Shown here in pieces: positions 44,298 through 53,069 of a DNA stretch of 64,000 nucleotides. Position 1 is the stretch's first letter. Each line of letters opens with the position of its first letter. Source of the DNA: Myxococcales bacterium (GTDB lineage: Bacteria; Myxococcota_A; Polyangia; Haliangiales; Haliangiaceae). Made by a program: the position numbers and the translations under genes. Under the pieces are notes generated by a model. The model had not been told where the DNA came from. It ran no database searches and was given only the letters and a program-made list of their open reading frames with translations. The stretch covers positions 558,001 to 622,000 of the forward strand of contig JADJGV010000037.1 of NCBI GenBank assembly GCA_016707895.1, read 5' to 3'.

Positions 44298-45275
44298 TCA
44301 CGCCGCGGGCGTGGGTAGCTCGAGCTCGGCCACCAGCGGCGCGTGCAGCGAGCCGACCGGGGCCCGGCCGGCGACCTCGAGGTCGTGCTCGTCCTCGAGG
44401 GCGGCGTTGTCGATCGCGGCGTCGACCAGGTGGCGGGCCAGCGCCGGCGACGCCAGCAGGTGATCGAGCAGCAGCGGCCGGCCCCGCAGCCGCACCGTGT
44501 AGCGGCGGTCGGCGGCGACCCGCTCCTCGAGCGCGATCAGCGCGCGGCCGGCCAGCGCCGGCGCGCCGGTGTCCTCGACGTCGGCCCGCAGCAGCCGGTA
44601 GGCGGCGCTGTCGACGCCGGCGTTGAGGTCGCCGGCGACGACGATCCACGCGTCGGGATCGGCGTCGAGCCGGCGATCGACGTGGTGGCGCAGCTCGAGG
44701 GCCTGGCCGACCCGCTTGATCGTCGCCAGCAGGTAGCCCTCGGCCCAGGCCGCGCTGCTCAGCCACTGGTGGGCCGCCTTCTGCCCTTCGATCGCCGCGG
44801 CCAGCGGCGCGCGCAGGTGCGCGTCCCACACCACCAGCGTCCGCGCCCCGGGCAGCTCGACGTGGACCTCGAGCAGCGGGCGGTCCCAGCGCACGGCGAC
44901 GTCCTGCGGCGTCGGCGTGGTCCGCAGGTGCACGGTTGGCGGCGGCACCAGATCGTGGAGGTGCTGCTGGGTGGCGACGATCGGCCACCGGCTCAGCACC
45001 ACCAGGTTGTGGACGTCGGCCGGGCCGCCGCCGGCGGCGTGGGTGGTGGCGCGCGCGAACCCGGCGTAGGGCGTGTCCGCCAGCAGGCGATCGAGCGCGT
45101 CGAGCGCGCGCCGGCCGTCGTGGCGGGCGTGGGCGCTGACCTCCTGCAGGCACAGCACGTCGGCGTCGAGCGCGCACAGCTGCGGCCGCAGCACCGCGAT
45201 CCGCTGCTCGAGCGGCACGCCGCGGCGCGACGCGTCGAGGTTCTCGAGGTTGAAGGTCGCGAGGCGCAGGCGCAT
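44298..45275 (-). CDS. Endonuclease/exonuclease/phosphatase (EEP) family protein
   Basis: A 325-residue EEP-fold protein. Motifs in order: TFNLENLD at residues ~6-13, the metal Glu in CLQEVSA, VVWDAHLRAP, GDLNAGVD (Asp and Asn of the active site), DHLLASP, and a C-terminal SLHAPLVAEL where the usual SDHxP Asp is replaced by Leu, although the catalytic His is kept. Family members cut DNA, RNA or phospho-esters with a divalent metal. No signal peptide. It starts 11 nt after the stop of the lipoprotein gene upstream, suggesting an operon. Substrate unknown; the Leu substitution may weaken or alter activity. Confidence 0.85.
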   Translation of the reverse strand: MRLRLATFNLENLDASRRGVPLEQRIAVLRPQLCALDADVLCLQEVSAHARHDGRRALDALDRLLADTPYAGFARATTHAAGGGPADVHNLVVLSRWPIVATQQHLHDLVPPPTVHLRTTPTPQDVAVRWDRPLLEVHVELPGARTLVVWDAHLRAPLAAAIEGQKAAHQWLSSAAWAEGYLLATIKRVGQALELRHHVDRRLDADPDAWIVVAGDLNAGVDSAAYRLLRADVEDTGAPALAGRALIALEERVAADRRYTVRLRGRPLLLDHLLASPALARHLVDAAIDNAALEDEHDLEVAGRAPVGSLHAPLVAELELPTPAA

Positions 45276-45286
45276 CGCGCCGCCGC

Positions 45287-46864
45287 CTATTCCAGCGTCG
45301 AGGCCAGCGGCGCGACGGCCGCGGGCACGGCCTTGCCGATCGGCGGGCCGACGCACGACGCGATGTCGAAGAACATGAACGCCAGCGCCTTCTCCTGCGG
45401 GGTCAGCGCCGACGCCGCGCAGTCGCCCGGGAACGGGACGTTCGACGACGAGTCGGAGTCGCCCGAGACGTGCATGTCCGAGAACACCACCTTGCCGCAG
45501 CGCTGCTCGGCCGCCATCTCGTTGGGCGTCGTGAACTGGAACATCTGCGGGAACTGGGTGCCGCCGTTGTTCCAGTAGACCCAGCGCTCGGCCTTGCTGT
45601 TGTCGACCGCCTGGCAGGTGTTCTTGCCGGTGTTGGCGCCGATCTCGATCTGGGTGCGCACCGTCGAGCCGCCCACGTTGACCATCCAGTCGGCGAACGA
45701 CGGGCCCTTGGGGTTGTTGGTCTCGTCGATCGTGTCGGGCGGCGTCGAGAACGTCGTGTTGTTGTTGTTCCAGGTCGCGATGCCGTTCGCGCCCGACCAC
45801 ACCGCCGGGGCCTGGTTGCCGCCGCCCTGGGTCGAGCCCTCGATCCAGACGTTGTGCCAGTGGGACAGGAACACGCGGCCGCCGAGGTCGGCGTAGGCCT
45901 TGAGCGCGTCCATCGCTGCCTGGGGCTTGGTCTCCGGGTGCTGGCCGCCCTCGCACGACAGGATGACGATGTCGTAGTTCTTGAGGCTGTCGACGGTGCC
46001 CCACAGGCTGGTCGAGTTGGCGAAGGCGCCGCTGCCGCCGGGGAAGCCACCCTGGAACGAGTTGGCGCCCTGGCCACCGCCGGCGCCGCTGTCGGCGAAC
46101 AGGTGGATGCGCTGGGCGCCGCCGCTGGTGCCCATCTCGGCGTCGTCGATGCCGAGCTTGCGCACCAGGCACTCGAGCGCGTCGGCCGAGCCGGTCGAGA
46201 TCGCGATCTTGGGCATGTGGCCCTCGCTGGCGTTCTTGGGCAGCCGGGTGTCGGTCGCGGGCAGCGTCGTCGTCGCGCACTGCGGGACGTTGGTGATGGT
46301 CAGCTCGCGCCGCCACTTGCCGCTCGAGATCACCAGCGGGATGTTGGCGCCGGCCGGCACGTTCTCGAGCCGGAACGCGCCGGTCTCGTCGGTCTGGATG
46401 TGCACCAGCGGCGCGCCGGGCAGCGTGGCGTTGCAGCGATCGCACACCGCGCCCTCGTCGAGGGCCGGCAGCGCGGCGTTGGGGACGTAGACGTCGATGC
46501 CGTACAGCGGCAGCGTGCCGTTGGGCGCGTAGACCGTGCCGGTGATCGTCGTCGGCGGCATGCTCATCGCCCCGCAGTTCGCGACCTGGCACTCGAGGCC
46601 GACGCACTGGCCGTCGTCGATGCAGCGCCCGTCGGGCGTGCAGTGGCGGCCGGCGCCGCACTCGGTGCCACCGGCGGTGCACTCGGCGTCGCAGTGGCCG
46701 CTGGCGGTGCAGTGGTAGCCGGTCGGGCACACCGGCTGGCCGCCGCCGGGGTCACAGACCGCGTTGCACTCGACCGGCACCGGATCCTGATCGCACAGGC
46801 TCGTTTGGGAGTTGCCGCCGCACGCCGCCGCCGCCACGAACACTGCCAGCAAGGCTTTGCGCAT
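45287..46864 (-). CDS. Lipoprotein with Cys-rich, Ig-like and GATase/ThuA-like regions
   Basis: A 525-residue lipoprotein: MRKALLAVFVAAAAC with lipobox AAAC. Residues ~20-95 are Cys-rich (PTGYHCTASGHCDAECT, AGRHCTPDGRCIDDGQC), the repeat found in many myxobacterial surface proteins. Residues ~105-200 look like an Ig/carboxypeptidase-regulatory fold (VYAPNGTLPLYGIDVYVPN, TDETGAFRLENVPAG). The C-terminal ~300 residues contain YDIVILSCEGG and LKAYADLGGRVFLSHWHNVW, resembling class I glutamine-amidotransferase-like (ThuA-type) folds with a Cys at the elbow. ATG 46864 follows a TAGAAT hexamer by 7 nt; 46873 is possible. Function unknown; envelope location expected. Confidence 0.82.
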   Translation of the reverse strand: MRKALLAVFVAAAACGGNSQTSLCDQDPVPVECNAVCDPGGGQPVCPTGYHCTASGHCDAECTAGGTECGAGRHCTPDGRCIDDGQCVGLECQVANCGAMSMPPTTITGTVYAPNGTLPLYGIDVYVPNAALPALDEGAVCDRCNATLPGAPLVHIQTDETGAFRLENVPAGANIPLVISSGKWRRELTITNVPQCATTTLPATDTRLPKNASEGHMPKIAISTGSADALECLVRKLGIDDAEMGTSGGAQRIHLFADSGAGGGQGANSFQGGFPGGSGAFANSTSLWGTVDSLKNYDIVILSCEGGQHPETKPQAAMDALKAYADLGGRVFLSHWHNVWIEGSTQGGGNQAPAVWSGANGIATWNNNNTTFSTPPDTIDETNNPKGPSFADWMVNVGGSTVRTQIEIGANTGKNTCQAVDNSKAERWVYWNNGGTQFPQMFQFTTPNEMAAEQRCGKVVFSDMHVSGDSDSSSNVPFPGDCAASALTPQEKALAFMFFDIASCVGPPIGKAVPAAVAPLASTLE

Positions 46865-46871
46865 GACGACC

Positions 46872-46877
46872 ATTCTA
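46872..46877 (-). promoter_or_regulatory. -10 TAGAAT giving a leaderless start at 46864
   Basis: On the minus strand TAGAAT (46877-46872, five of six bases of the consensus) ends 7 nt before ATG 46864, so transcription should begin at or within a base or two of the A of the start codon. Confidence 0.5.
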
Positions 46878-46960
46878 TCGACAGTCCCGGGGCGAACGCG
46901 AGCGTCGTGCGAAGGACGCGCGCAACCAAAGTCACCGACGGCGCGCCGCACCTACATCGG

Positions 46961-47398
46961 TCACGCCCGCTCGAGGCCGATCAGCACCGAGCGGATCGGC
47001 CGCGACGCGTGCAACGCCACCAGCGGGATCTGTACGATGGATCGCACCCAGTCCCGGGGCGGCGACAGCACCGCCCCCGCGAACGCGACCCGCAGCAGCC
47101 GGCCGTCGGGGTCGGGGCACGCCAGCTCGAGCTGCGGGTGCAACGACCACAGCGCCTGCCGCGCCAGCCCGAGGTCGGCCAGGTTCATCGGCGCGATCTG
47201 CACCCAGATGTGGATGTTGGCCTTGGTCTCGGACGGCACGCGGTGCTCGGACGACTCGCCGCACGGGAACGGCATGGACCGCACCCAGCCGGGCTCGTCG
47301 CCACCGGCGATCGGCGGGGCGCTGGGGCGATCGGCGCGCAGGTAGCGCACCGCGCCGATGGCGGCGAGCTGATCGAAGTCGGAGGAGTGGGTCATCAT
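46961..47398 (-). CDS. Hypothetical protein
   Basis: A 145-residue soluble protein beginning MMTHSSDFDQLAAIGAVRYL. A mixed alpha/beta sequence contains CGESSEHRVPSETKANIHIWVQIAPMNLADLGLARQAL and ends RSVLIGLERA. I do not recognise the family. The start overlaps the GNAT stop (ATGATGA), so it is coupled to the GNAT and, through it, probably to hutI. Low-complexity is absent and coding bias fits its neighbours. Confidence 0.65.
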   Translation of the reverse strand: MMTHSSDFDQLAAIGAVRYLRADRPSAPPIAGGDEPGWVRSMPFPCGESSEHRVPSETKANIHIWVQIAPMNLADLGLARQALWSLHPQLELACPDPDGRLLRVAFAGAVLSPPRDWVRSIVQIPLVALHASRPIRSVLIGLERA

Positions 47399-48150
47399 GG
47401 TGCTGTCCCTGCGGCGAGGATCGCCTGGAAGAAGCGGTCGTGGCGGTAGGCCACGAACCCGAGGCGGCGGTAGGTGTGGAGCGCGGCCGGTCCGTCGAGG
47501 CTGCAGGTGTGCACCCACAGCCGCGCCAGCGCCGGATCGGCCCAGGCGGCGGCGATCGCGTGGCCGAGGAACCAGCGGCCGAGCCCGCGGCCGGTGGCCT
47601 CGGGCATCAGCCCGAAGTACGCCAGCTCGCAGCTCGCCGGCTCGCGGCGATCGAGCTCGGCGTAGCCGACCGGCGTGCCGCGCTCGGTGGCGACGTGGAG
47701 CTCGATCCGCGGATCGCCGAGCCACGCCTCCAGCCGCGCGTCGCTCCAGCGCTTGCGATCCCACCAGTGGTGCGGCGCGCCGACGGCGTCGTAGAGGTAC
47801 CGATAGAAGCGCACCGACACGCTCGCCGGGACGGCGGCGGCGCCGGGCGGGGGCGGGGGCGCGGGCGCGGCCTGGTCGCGGGACATCTCCAGCGACACCT
47901 CGACCACCTCGACCTCGGCGCGCGGCCCGCTGACCTCGAGCGGCAGCGGATCGATCCGCCGCAGGGCCCCGACCGGCGCGATCGCGCCGCCGCGCAGCGC
48001 CACCCGGCGGCCGACCAGCGCGCGCCGCTCGTCGTCGGGGCGTGGCCCCAGGTCGTGCCACGCGCCGTCGTCGCCGACGATCGCGGCGTGCCACGGCTGA
48101 TCGACGCCGCGGTCGCGCGCCTCGTAGCGGCCTTCGTGGTCGGGCGGCAT
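47395..48150 (-). CDS. GNAT-family N-acetyltransferase with N-terminal extension
   Basis: A 251-residue protein. The C-terminal ~145 residues are a GNAT domain: VSVRFYRYLYDAVGAPHHWWDRKRWSD, ELAYFGLMPEATGRGLGRWFLGHAI (acetyl-CoA loop near 190-200) and AALHTYRRLGFVAYRHDRFF. The N-terminal ~100 residues (WHAAIVGDDGAWHDLGPRPDD, EVVEVSLEMSRDQ) form a separate beta-rich segment. Acceptor unknown. It starts 12 nt after hutI, implying an operon. Confidence 0.85.
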   Translation of the reverse strand: MPPDHEGRYEARDRGVDQPWHAAIVGDDGAWHDLGPRPDDERRALVGRRVALRGGAIAPVGALRRIDPLPLEVSGPRAEVEVVEVSLEMSRDQAAPAPPPPPGAAAVPASVSVRFYRYLYDAVGAPHHWWDRKRWSDARLEAWLGDPRIELHVATERGTPVGYAELDRREPASCELAYFGLMPEATGRGLGRWFLGHAIAAAWADPALARLWVHTCSLDGPAALHTYRRLGFVAYRHDRFFQAILAAGTAP

Positions 48151-48162
48151 CGGGACCCTCGA

Positions 48163-49392
48163 TCATGCCACGGGGGCGAGCTCGACGCGCTGCCCGGCGA
48201 TCGCCACCAGGCTCGGGCGCTGGGCGCCGTAGTGGTACGGCACCTCGGCCGGGTGGGCCGCGTCCCACGCGCACAGATCGGCGCGGGCGCCGGGCGCCAG
48301 CACGCCGCGATCGGCCAGCCCCAGCGCCCGGGCCGCGTGGCGGGTCACGCCCAGCCAGGCCTCGTCGACGGTCATCGCGTAGTGGGTGGTGGCCAGCCAC
48401 ATCTGCAGCGGCAGGTTCTCGGTCAGGCTCGAGCCGGGGTTGAGGTCGGTCGCGATCGCCAGCGGCACGCCGGCGGCACGCAGCGCCGCGATCGGCGGCA
48501 CCGGCAGCCGCAGCTGCACGCAGGCGCCGGGCAGCATCACCGCGACGGTGCCGGCGGCGGCCGCGGCGGCGATGCCGGCGGGGCCGATCTGCTCGACGTG
48601 ATCGATCGACAGCCCGCCCAGCTCGGCCACCAGCTCGGCGCCGCCGAGATCGGCGAACTGGCCGACGTGGGCGCGCACCGCCAGCCCGGCGGCGCGGGCG
48701 GCGCCCAGGATCGCGCGGGCCTCGGCGAGCGTGAACGCGCCGTCGTCGCAGTAGACGTCGACCGAGGTCGCGCGGCCGCGGGCCTGCGGCACCAGCGACT
48801 CGCGCAGCTCGCGCACGTAGGCGTCGCGATCGGCCCGCCGCTCGGCGGGCACCAGGTGGCACAGCAAGGTCGGCACCACCGCGATCGGCGTCGCGGCGGC
48901 GGCCGCGGCGATCACGTCGAGCAAGCGCAGCTCGCCGGGGATGGTCAGGTCGTAGCCGGTCTTGATCTCGATGGTCGTGGTGCCGAAGCCGCGCGCGCGC
49001 TCGAGCCGCGCCAGCGCCAGCGCGGTGAGCTGCGCGATCGACGCGGCCCGGGTCGGCGCGGTGGTGGCGACGATGCCGCCGCCGGCCGCGGCGATCGCCT
49101 GGTAGCTGGCGCCGGCCGCGCGCAGCGCGAACTCGCCGGCGCGATCGCCGGCGAACACCGCGTGGGTGTGGCAGTCGATCAGCCCAGGCGTCAGCAGCCG
49201 CCCGCCGAGATCGACCTGATCGTCGACGACCAGCCCGAGCGCGCCGGCGGCGGCGAGGGCGTCAGCGCCCGGGCCGACCCAGGCGACGCGGTCGCCGTCG
49301 GTGAGCAGCGCGCCATCGGCGATCGCGCCGAGGGGATCGGCGGGCGGGCCGGCGCACGTGACGACGTGGGCGCGGCGGAACAAGCAAGCCAT
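48163..49392 (-). CDS. hutI: Imidazolonepropionase
   Basis: A 409-residue metal-dependent amidohydrolase opening 4-imidazolone-5-propionate to N-formimino-glutamate in histidine degradation. Signatures: metal-binding IDCHTHAVFAGDRAGEF (His-x-His), EIKTGYDLT, HLVPAERR, DVYCDDGAFT, AHVGQFAD, SIDHVEQI and ATDLNPGSS with the metal Asp, all HutI-specific. Length fits the family (~405). Histidine ammonia-lyase and urocanase genes are not in the window, so the pathway is scattered or incomplete here. TAGCGT lies 5 nt before the ATG. Confidence 0.96.
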   Translation of the reverse strand: MACLFRRAHVVTCAGPPADPLGAIADGALLTDGDRVAWVGPGADALAAAGALGLVVDDQVDLGGRLLTPGLIDCHTHAVFAGDRAGEFALRAAGASYQAIAAAGGGIVATTAPTRAASIAQLTALALARLERARGFGTTTIEIKTGYDLTIPGELRLLDVIAAAAAATPIAVVPTLLCHLVPAERRADRDAYVRELRESLVPQARGRATSVDVYCDDGAFTLAEARAILGAARAAGLAVRAHVGQFADLGGAELVAELGGLSIDHVEQIGPAGIAAAAAAGTVAVMLPGACVQLRLPVPPIAALRAAGVPLAIATDLNPGSSLTENLPLQMWLATTHYAMTVDEAWLGVTRHAARALGLADRGVLAPGARADLCAWDAAHPAEVPYHYGAQRPSLVAIAGQRVELAPVA

Positions 49393-49397
49393 GACCG

Positions 49398-49403
49398 ACG
49401 CTA
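49398..49403 (-). promoter_or_regulatory. -10-like TAGCGT before hutI
   Basis: On the minus strand TAGCGT (49403-49398) ends 5 nt before ATG 49392, the same hexamer as before the gene at 38092. Confidence 0.4.
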
Positions 49404-49452
49404 CCGCAGCCGGCGGTGCGGGCGCGAGCCGCGGGTGATCACGCCAGGCGCT

Positions 49453-50130
49453 TCACGCCGGGCGCCAGGTGGCGCCGGGCAAGAGCCGGCCGGCCCGCGC
49501 CGGCGCGCCCACGATCACGCCCTCGCCGAGCCGGACCTCGACCAGGACGTCGCGCAACAGCGCCGAGCGATCGAGCTCCTGCTGGAACCGCTCGGCCAGC
49601 GCGACCACCCGGTGGCGGGTCTGCTCGTCGTCTTGCGCGCGGCACCACCGCACGACCTCGTCGTCGTCGTCGTCGCGATCCTGGGCCAGCGGGAACAAGA
49701 ACGACGGGCCGTCGCCGGGGCGCACCACGGTCAGCGCGCCGGCGTCGCTGAAGGTCGCGACCGCGCGTGCGGCCACCTCGGCGAGCGCGACCAGCGCCAG
49801 CCCGGTGCCGCCGAGGTCGATCGCGCGGGCGCCGAGCGTGATCGCGATCACCGGCACCCGGGGGCCCAGGGTGCGCTGCGGGACGCGCGCGTCGGGGCGC
49901 TCGAGCACCAGCTCGATGACTTGCTCGGCCAGGCTCGGCGACAGCGGCCCGGGGCGCGGCCGGCCATCGAGCGTTCGGTCCTCGGCCTCGCCGCGATCGC
50001 CGCTGCGATCCTCGCTGGGGTCGAGGTTGCCGTGGTCGAAGCGGTCCTCCACGACCGTGTAGCCACCATCCGTCGTGACCGAGCTTGCGCGCACGTCCAC
50101 CGAGGATGCATGCGGCGTACCGTGGCGCAC
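49453..50130 (-). CDS. Hypothetical protein (start uncertain)
   Basis: Up to 225 residues. The last ~150 look folded (LGPRVPVIAITLGARAIDLGGTGLALVALAEVAARAVATF, FLFPLAQDRDDDDDEVVRWCRAQDD, HRVVALAERFQQELDRSALL, EVRLGEGVIVG), with an acidic loop; the first ~75 are hydrophilic and low in structure. No recognisable domain. GTG 50130 is one of several possible starts in an open frame extending further upstream; 50100 is another. It lies 60 nt upstream of hutI on the same strand. Confidence 0.5.
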   Translation of the reverse strand: MRHGTPHASSVDVRASSVTTDGGYTVVEDRFDHGNLDPSEDRSGDRGEAEDRTLDGRPRPGPLSPSLAEQVIELVLERPDARVPQRTLGPRVPVIAITLGARAIDLGGTGLALVALAEVAARAVATFSDAGALTVVRPGDGPSFLFPLAQDRDDDDDEVVRWCRAQDDEQTRHRVVALAERFQQELDRSALLRDVLVEVRLGEGVIVGAPARAGRLLPGATWRPA

Positions 50131-50181
50131 GCGGCCGGGCTGCGCAGACTTGCCGCGCTGCGCCGCCGCCACCGTGACGCG

Positions 50182-50236
50182 CCGGTCTCGATCGCCGCCC
50201 CGAGGTGGCGACTCGAGGCGCCACCTGCGAGACCGG
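50182..50236. promoter_or_regulatory. Nested inverted repeat in divergent spacer
   Basis: CCGGTCTCG (50182-50190) pairs with CGAGACCGG (50228-50236) and, inside it, AGGTGGCG (50203-50210) pairs with CGCCACCT (50219-50226), both perfect. It sits between the divergent genes at 50130 and 50395. An operator, RNA element or terminator is possible; nothing else supports a choice. Confidence 0.45.
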
Positions 50237-50394
50237 TTCAGGGGCGGCGGGGCGGGGGCTCCCAGGGTGGGGCGGGCGGCCCCGGCGCGGTGGCGATCGA
50301 CCGCCTCGTGCGACCGGCAGCCGGCGATCGCGCTGGCACATCGGTTGCTGAACCTCTCGCCATCGTCCGACGCGCGGCGTCGCGAGGAGGCCAC

Positions 50395-51735
50395 ATGTAC
50401 CGCTATGGCGACGGCACCCCGTTCCCCTTCGACGACAACGTCATCGACCTGCTCCCCGCGGTGATCGACGCGTGCGCGGCGATGTTCGGCGCCGCGGCGC
50501 ACCTCGACGGCCTGCGCGCCAAGGCCAAGGACGCGCGGCGCGACGCCGACGCCGAGGGCGCGGAGCTGGCCGGCCTGGCGCAAGCGCTGGAGGCCGCGGT
50601 CGCGCCGCTGCGCCCGGCGCTGGGCAAGGACGCCAGCGCGGTGCAGGAGGCGGCGCAGCGCGCGCTCGACGGTGCGCGCCAGGCCCTGGCCGGCGCGCGG
50701 GCCGGGCTCGAGCGCAAGGTCGCGCAGGCCGCCGCCGAGCCGCGCCTCGATCGCGCGCTCGCGGTGAGCTTCACCGCGGCCGCCGCGCTGTTCGCCAAGC
50801 GCGCCCTGCCGCGCACCGCGTGGTCGTGGGCGTGGAAGGCCTCGGGCGGCAGCGACGCCACCGCGACCTCGGCGCGGTTCGGCATGGCGTTCGATCTGAC
50901 CGAGCCGCCGTGGCCCGGGCCGGTGCGGCTCGCGACGCTGGCGCCGACGGCGGCGCTGCGGCTGCCGCGGCGTAAGCTGATCGGCAAGCCCGCGCTGGCG
51001 CGGATCGCCCTCGATCGTGCCGCGCTGCTCGAGGCGCGCAAGGACGGCGCGCAGGTGACCCTGGTGCTGCGCGAGCACGCGCACAAGCCGTCGCCCGGCT
51101 GGCGCCTGATCAGCCCGCGCGCCGACGCGCCCGAGGTCACCGCCGTGCTGCTCGACGAGCGCGGCGGCGCCTCGCGGCACGAGGAGCTGTTGAGCGGCGA
51201 CGACGCCGCCGCGGTCGGCGCGCTCGTCGCCGCGGTCGACGCCGCGATGACCGTCGCGCTCGCGCACCGCAAGACCCGCGAGGTGACGCTGGGCGGCACC
51301 GAGCTGCGCGCGCTCACCGATCCCGCCGAGCCGGGCCGCGCGCTGCTCGAGCTGCTCGCGCCGACGATCCGCGGGATCAGCGAGCGCAGCCGCGTGCCCG
51401 GCGAGCTCTCGCTCAAGCGCGACCTCGGCCAGGGCCGGCGCGAGGAGCTGTTCGTCGCGCGCGCCGCGCTGATCGAGAAGTACGCGGCGCTGCCTCCGCC
51501 GTACCGCGCGCTGTTCGACGCCGCCGGCCTGGGCCGCGACGCGGCCGAGCGCCCGTCGCTGCCCGTCGCCGTCCCGATCCCCGCGCCCGACGTCGAGCTC
51601 GATCGCGCGCTCGACCGCGCGCTCGATCACGACGACGACGATCTCACCACCGACCGCCGCCCCGCCGGCCGCGCGCAGCCCCCGCCGCCGCCACCCCGCG
51701 CCGCCCCCGGCGCCCGTACCCTGCTCGCCGTCTGA
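50395..51735 (+). CDS. Conserved-looking hypothetical protein with coiled-coil region
   Basis: A 446-residue soluble protein beginning MYRYGDGTPFPFDDNVIDLL. A long Ala/Arg/Asp-rich helical segment (~35-115, for example AKAKDARRDADAEGAELAGLAQALEAAV) suggests a coiled coil, followed by a mixed domain (KASGGSDATATSARFGMAFDLTEPPWPGPVRL, RKLIGKPALARIALDRAALLEARKDGAQVTLVLREHAHKPSPGW, GELSLKRDLGQGRREELFV) and a disordered Asp/Pro-rich tail. GAGGAGG lies 7 nt before the ATG, one of the clearest Shine-Dalgarno sites in the window. Family not recognised. Confidence 0.8.
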   Translation: MYRYGDGTPFPFDDNVIDLLPAVIDACAAMFGAAAHLDGLRAKAKDARRDADAEGAELAGLAQALEAAVAPLRPALGKDASAVQEAAQRALDGARQALAGARAGLERKVAQAAAEPRLDRALAVSFTAAAALFAKRALPRTAWSWAWKASGGSDATATSARFGMAFDLTEPPWPGPVRLATLAPTAALRLPRRKLIGKPALARIALDRAALLEARKDGAQVTLVLREHAHKPSPGWRLISPRADAPEVTAVLLDERGGASRHEELLSGDDAAAVGALVAAVDAAMTVALAHRKTREVTLGGTELRALTDPAEPGRALLELLAPTIRGISERSRVPGELSLKRDLGQGRREELFVARAALIEKYAALPPPYRALFDAAGLGRDAAERPSLPVAVPIPAPDVELDRALDRALDHDDDDLTTDRRPAGRAQPPPPPPRAAPGARTLLAV

Positions 51736-51756
51736 GGCGGAGGGCGCCAGCGCCGG

Positions 51757-51813
51757 CGCCGGAGTCGGAGCCGGTCGCGGTCACCGTCGCCGTCGCGGTC
51801 ACCGTCGCGGTCA
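51757..51813. repeat. Short GTCGCGGTCACC low-complexity stretch
   Basis: Degenerate GGAGTC/GGAGCC then GTCACCGTCGCGGTC units lie in the spacer before the OmpA-like gene. The hexamer family is the same as in the longer arrays. Confidence 0.6.
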
Positions 51814-51906
51814 GCCTGGGGCCGCGGGTCGCCACTCCGCGGCATCGCAACCGCGCGATCGCACCGCGCTGCCACGTCGGCAGGGTCCTTGCTTTGACCT
51901 ACGCGC

Positions 51907-52707
51907 ATGGCGATCTCCAGCATCGACGCGAGCGGCATCGTGGTGCGCGGCCCTCAGGCGCGCGGGCCGTCGAAGGGCGATCGCGCGCCGCGGGCGCGCG
52001 GTCGTCGCCGGTGGGCATTCCTCGCGGTGGGGCTCGCCGTGCTCGCCGGCGGCGCCGCCGGCGTGTGGTCGCTCCGCAACGGCGGCCGTCGCGGTGGCGA
52101 CCCGGCGCCGGCTGCGATCGCCGCCGCCGCGCCCCCCGCGCCCGACTGCCAGCCGGCCGAGGCGCGGGTGGCCGAGGTCGAGGCCAAGCTGGCTGCGGCG
52201 ACCAAGACCATCGACGAGCTACGGGCCCGCGATCGCGCGCTGGCGGCCCAGGCCGCGGCGGCCACCGCCGATCGCGACAAGCTGGCCGGCGTCGTCGGTG
52301 CCCAGGGCGAGGTCAGCCAGCGCGGCGACGAGATCACCCTCGAGCTGGTCGACAAGGTGCTGTTCCGCGTCGGCGAGGCCGAGCTGACGCCGCGCGGCGC
52401 CGAGGTCCTCGCGCAGGTCGGCGCCGCGCTCAACGACGTGCCCGACAAGCAGATCTGGGTGCAGGGGCACACCGACGACACGCCGATGCGCGGCAGCCGC
52501 GGCGCGCCGCCGCGGTTCGCGTCGAACTGGGAGCTGGCCAGCGCCCGCGCGCTGACCGTCGTCCACTACCTGCAGGATCATGCCAAGGTCGATCCGCGGC
52601 GGCTGGCGGCGGTGGCGTTCGGTCAATACCGGCCGGCGGCGCGGCAGAAGGCCAAGAACCGCCGCATCGAGATCGTCCTGTACCCGACCCACCAGCTGGC
52701 GCGGTAG
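51907..52707 (+). CDS. OmpA/MotB C-terminal domain protein, inner-membrane anchored
   Basis: A 266-residue protein. A ~35-residue basic cytoplasmic segment is followed by one TM helix (WAFLAVGLAVLAGGAAGVW, ~36-54), a coiled-coil stalk (ARVAEVEAKLAAATKTIDELRARDRALAAQAA, ~80-120) and an OmpA/MotB peptidoglycan-binding domain (~135-262) with VLFRVGEAELTPRGAEVL, QGHTDDTPM, NWELASARALTVVHYL and AARQKAKNRRIEIVL. It probably tethers the membrane to the cell wall. It is not a full MotB: there is no MotA neighbour or evident channel Asp in the helix. Confidence 0.92.
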   Translation: MAISSIDASGIVVRGPQARGPSKGDRAPRARGRRRWAFLAVGLAVLAGGAAGVWSLRNGGRRGGDPAPAAIAAAAPPAPDCQPAEARVAEVEAKLAAATKTIDELRARDRALAAQAAAATADRDKLAGVVGAQGEVSQRGDEITLELVDKVLFRVGEAELTPRGAEVLAQVGAALNDVPDKQIWVQGHTDDTPMRGSRGAPPRFASNWELASARALTVVHYLQDHAKVDPRRLAAVAFGQYRPAARQKAKNRRIEIVLYPTHQLAR

Positions 52708-52781
52708 CGCCAAGGCGCGGAGCGCTAGCGGGCTTCTGCGACGGCCGCGGTGTGGCGGTCGGGCTGGCGGGTGACCGGGGG

Positions 52782-52854
52782 CGGACACGGCGGATTGTCC
52801 GGTGGACGTCCGAACGCCCGGACAAAGCCGGACGCCGTGTCCGAAATTCGGACA
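52782..52854. repeat. Nested GTCCG inverted repeats
   Basis: Outer arms CGGACACGGCG/CGCCGTGTCCG (52782-52792 / 52833-52843), inner arms TTGTCCGG/CCGGACAA (52795-52802 / 52818-52825), a GGACGTCC palindrome at 52804-52811, and a further near-palindrome TGTCCGAA-A-TTCGGACA (52838-52854). It starts 75 nt after the OmpA-like stop. Strong bidirectional terminator or protein-binding cluster. Confidence 0.7.
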
Positions 52855-53069
52855 GGCGGCTCGAGGTCTCGCGGGGTTGCGGTTGGCGTGCGGCTTGCTC
52901 AAGGGGTTGGCATGGTGGACAGCGCAGCGGGTGGCCAGAGCGCGGGCGGGGCGACGTCGGCGGCTTGGTGCGCGCTGGCGACGGCCTGCCGGCACCCGCC
53001 CACCGACGGCGACGTACTGGCGACTCGCTGCGACCGCCCGCGAGCGGGCGCGGGCTTTCAGGTGGGAGG

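Noticed and set aside
45287..46864. Protease or trypsin-like assignment from the Cys-rich repeats
   Set aside because: The Cys spacing resembles generic myxobacterial surface repeats; no catalytic triad is visible.
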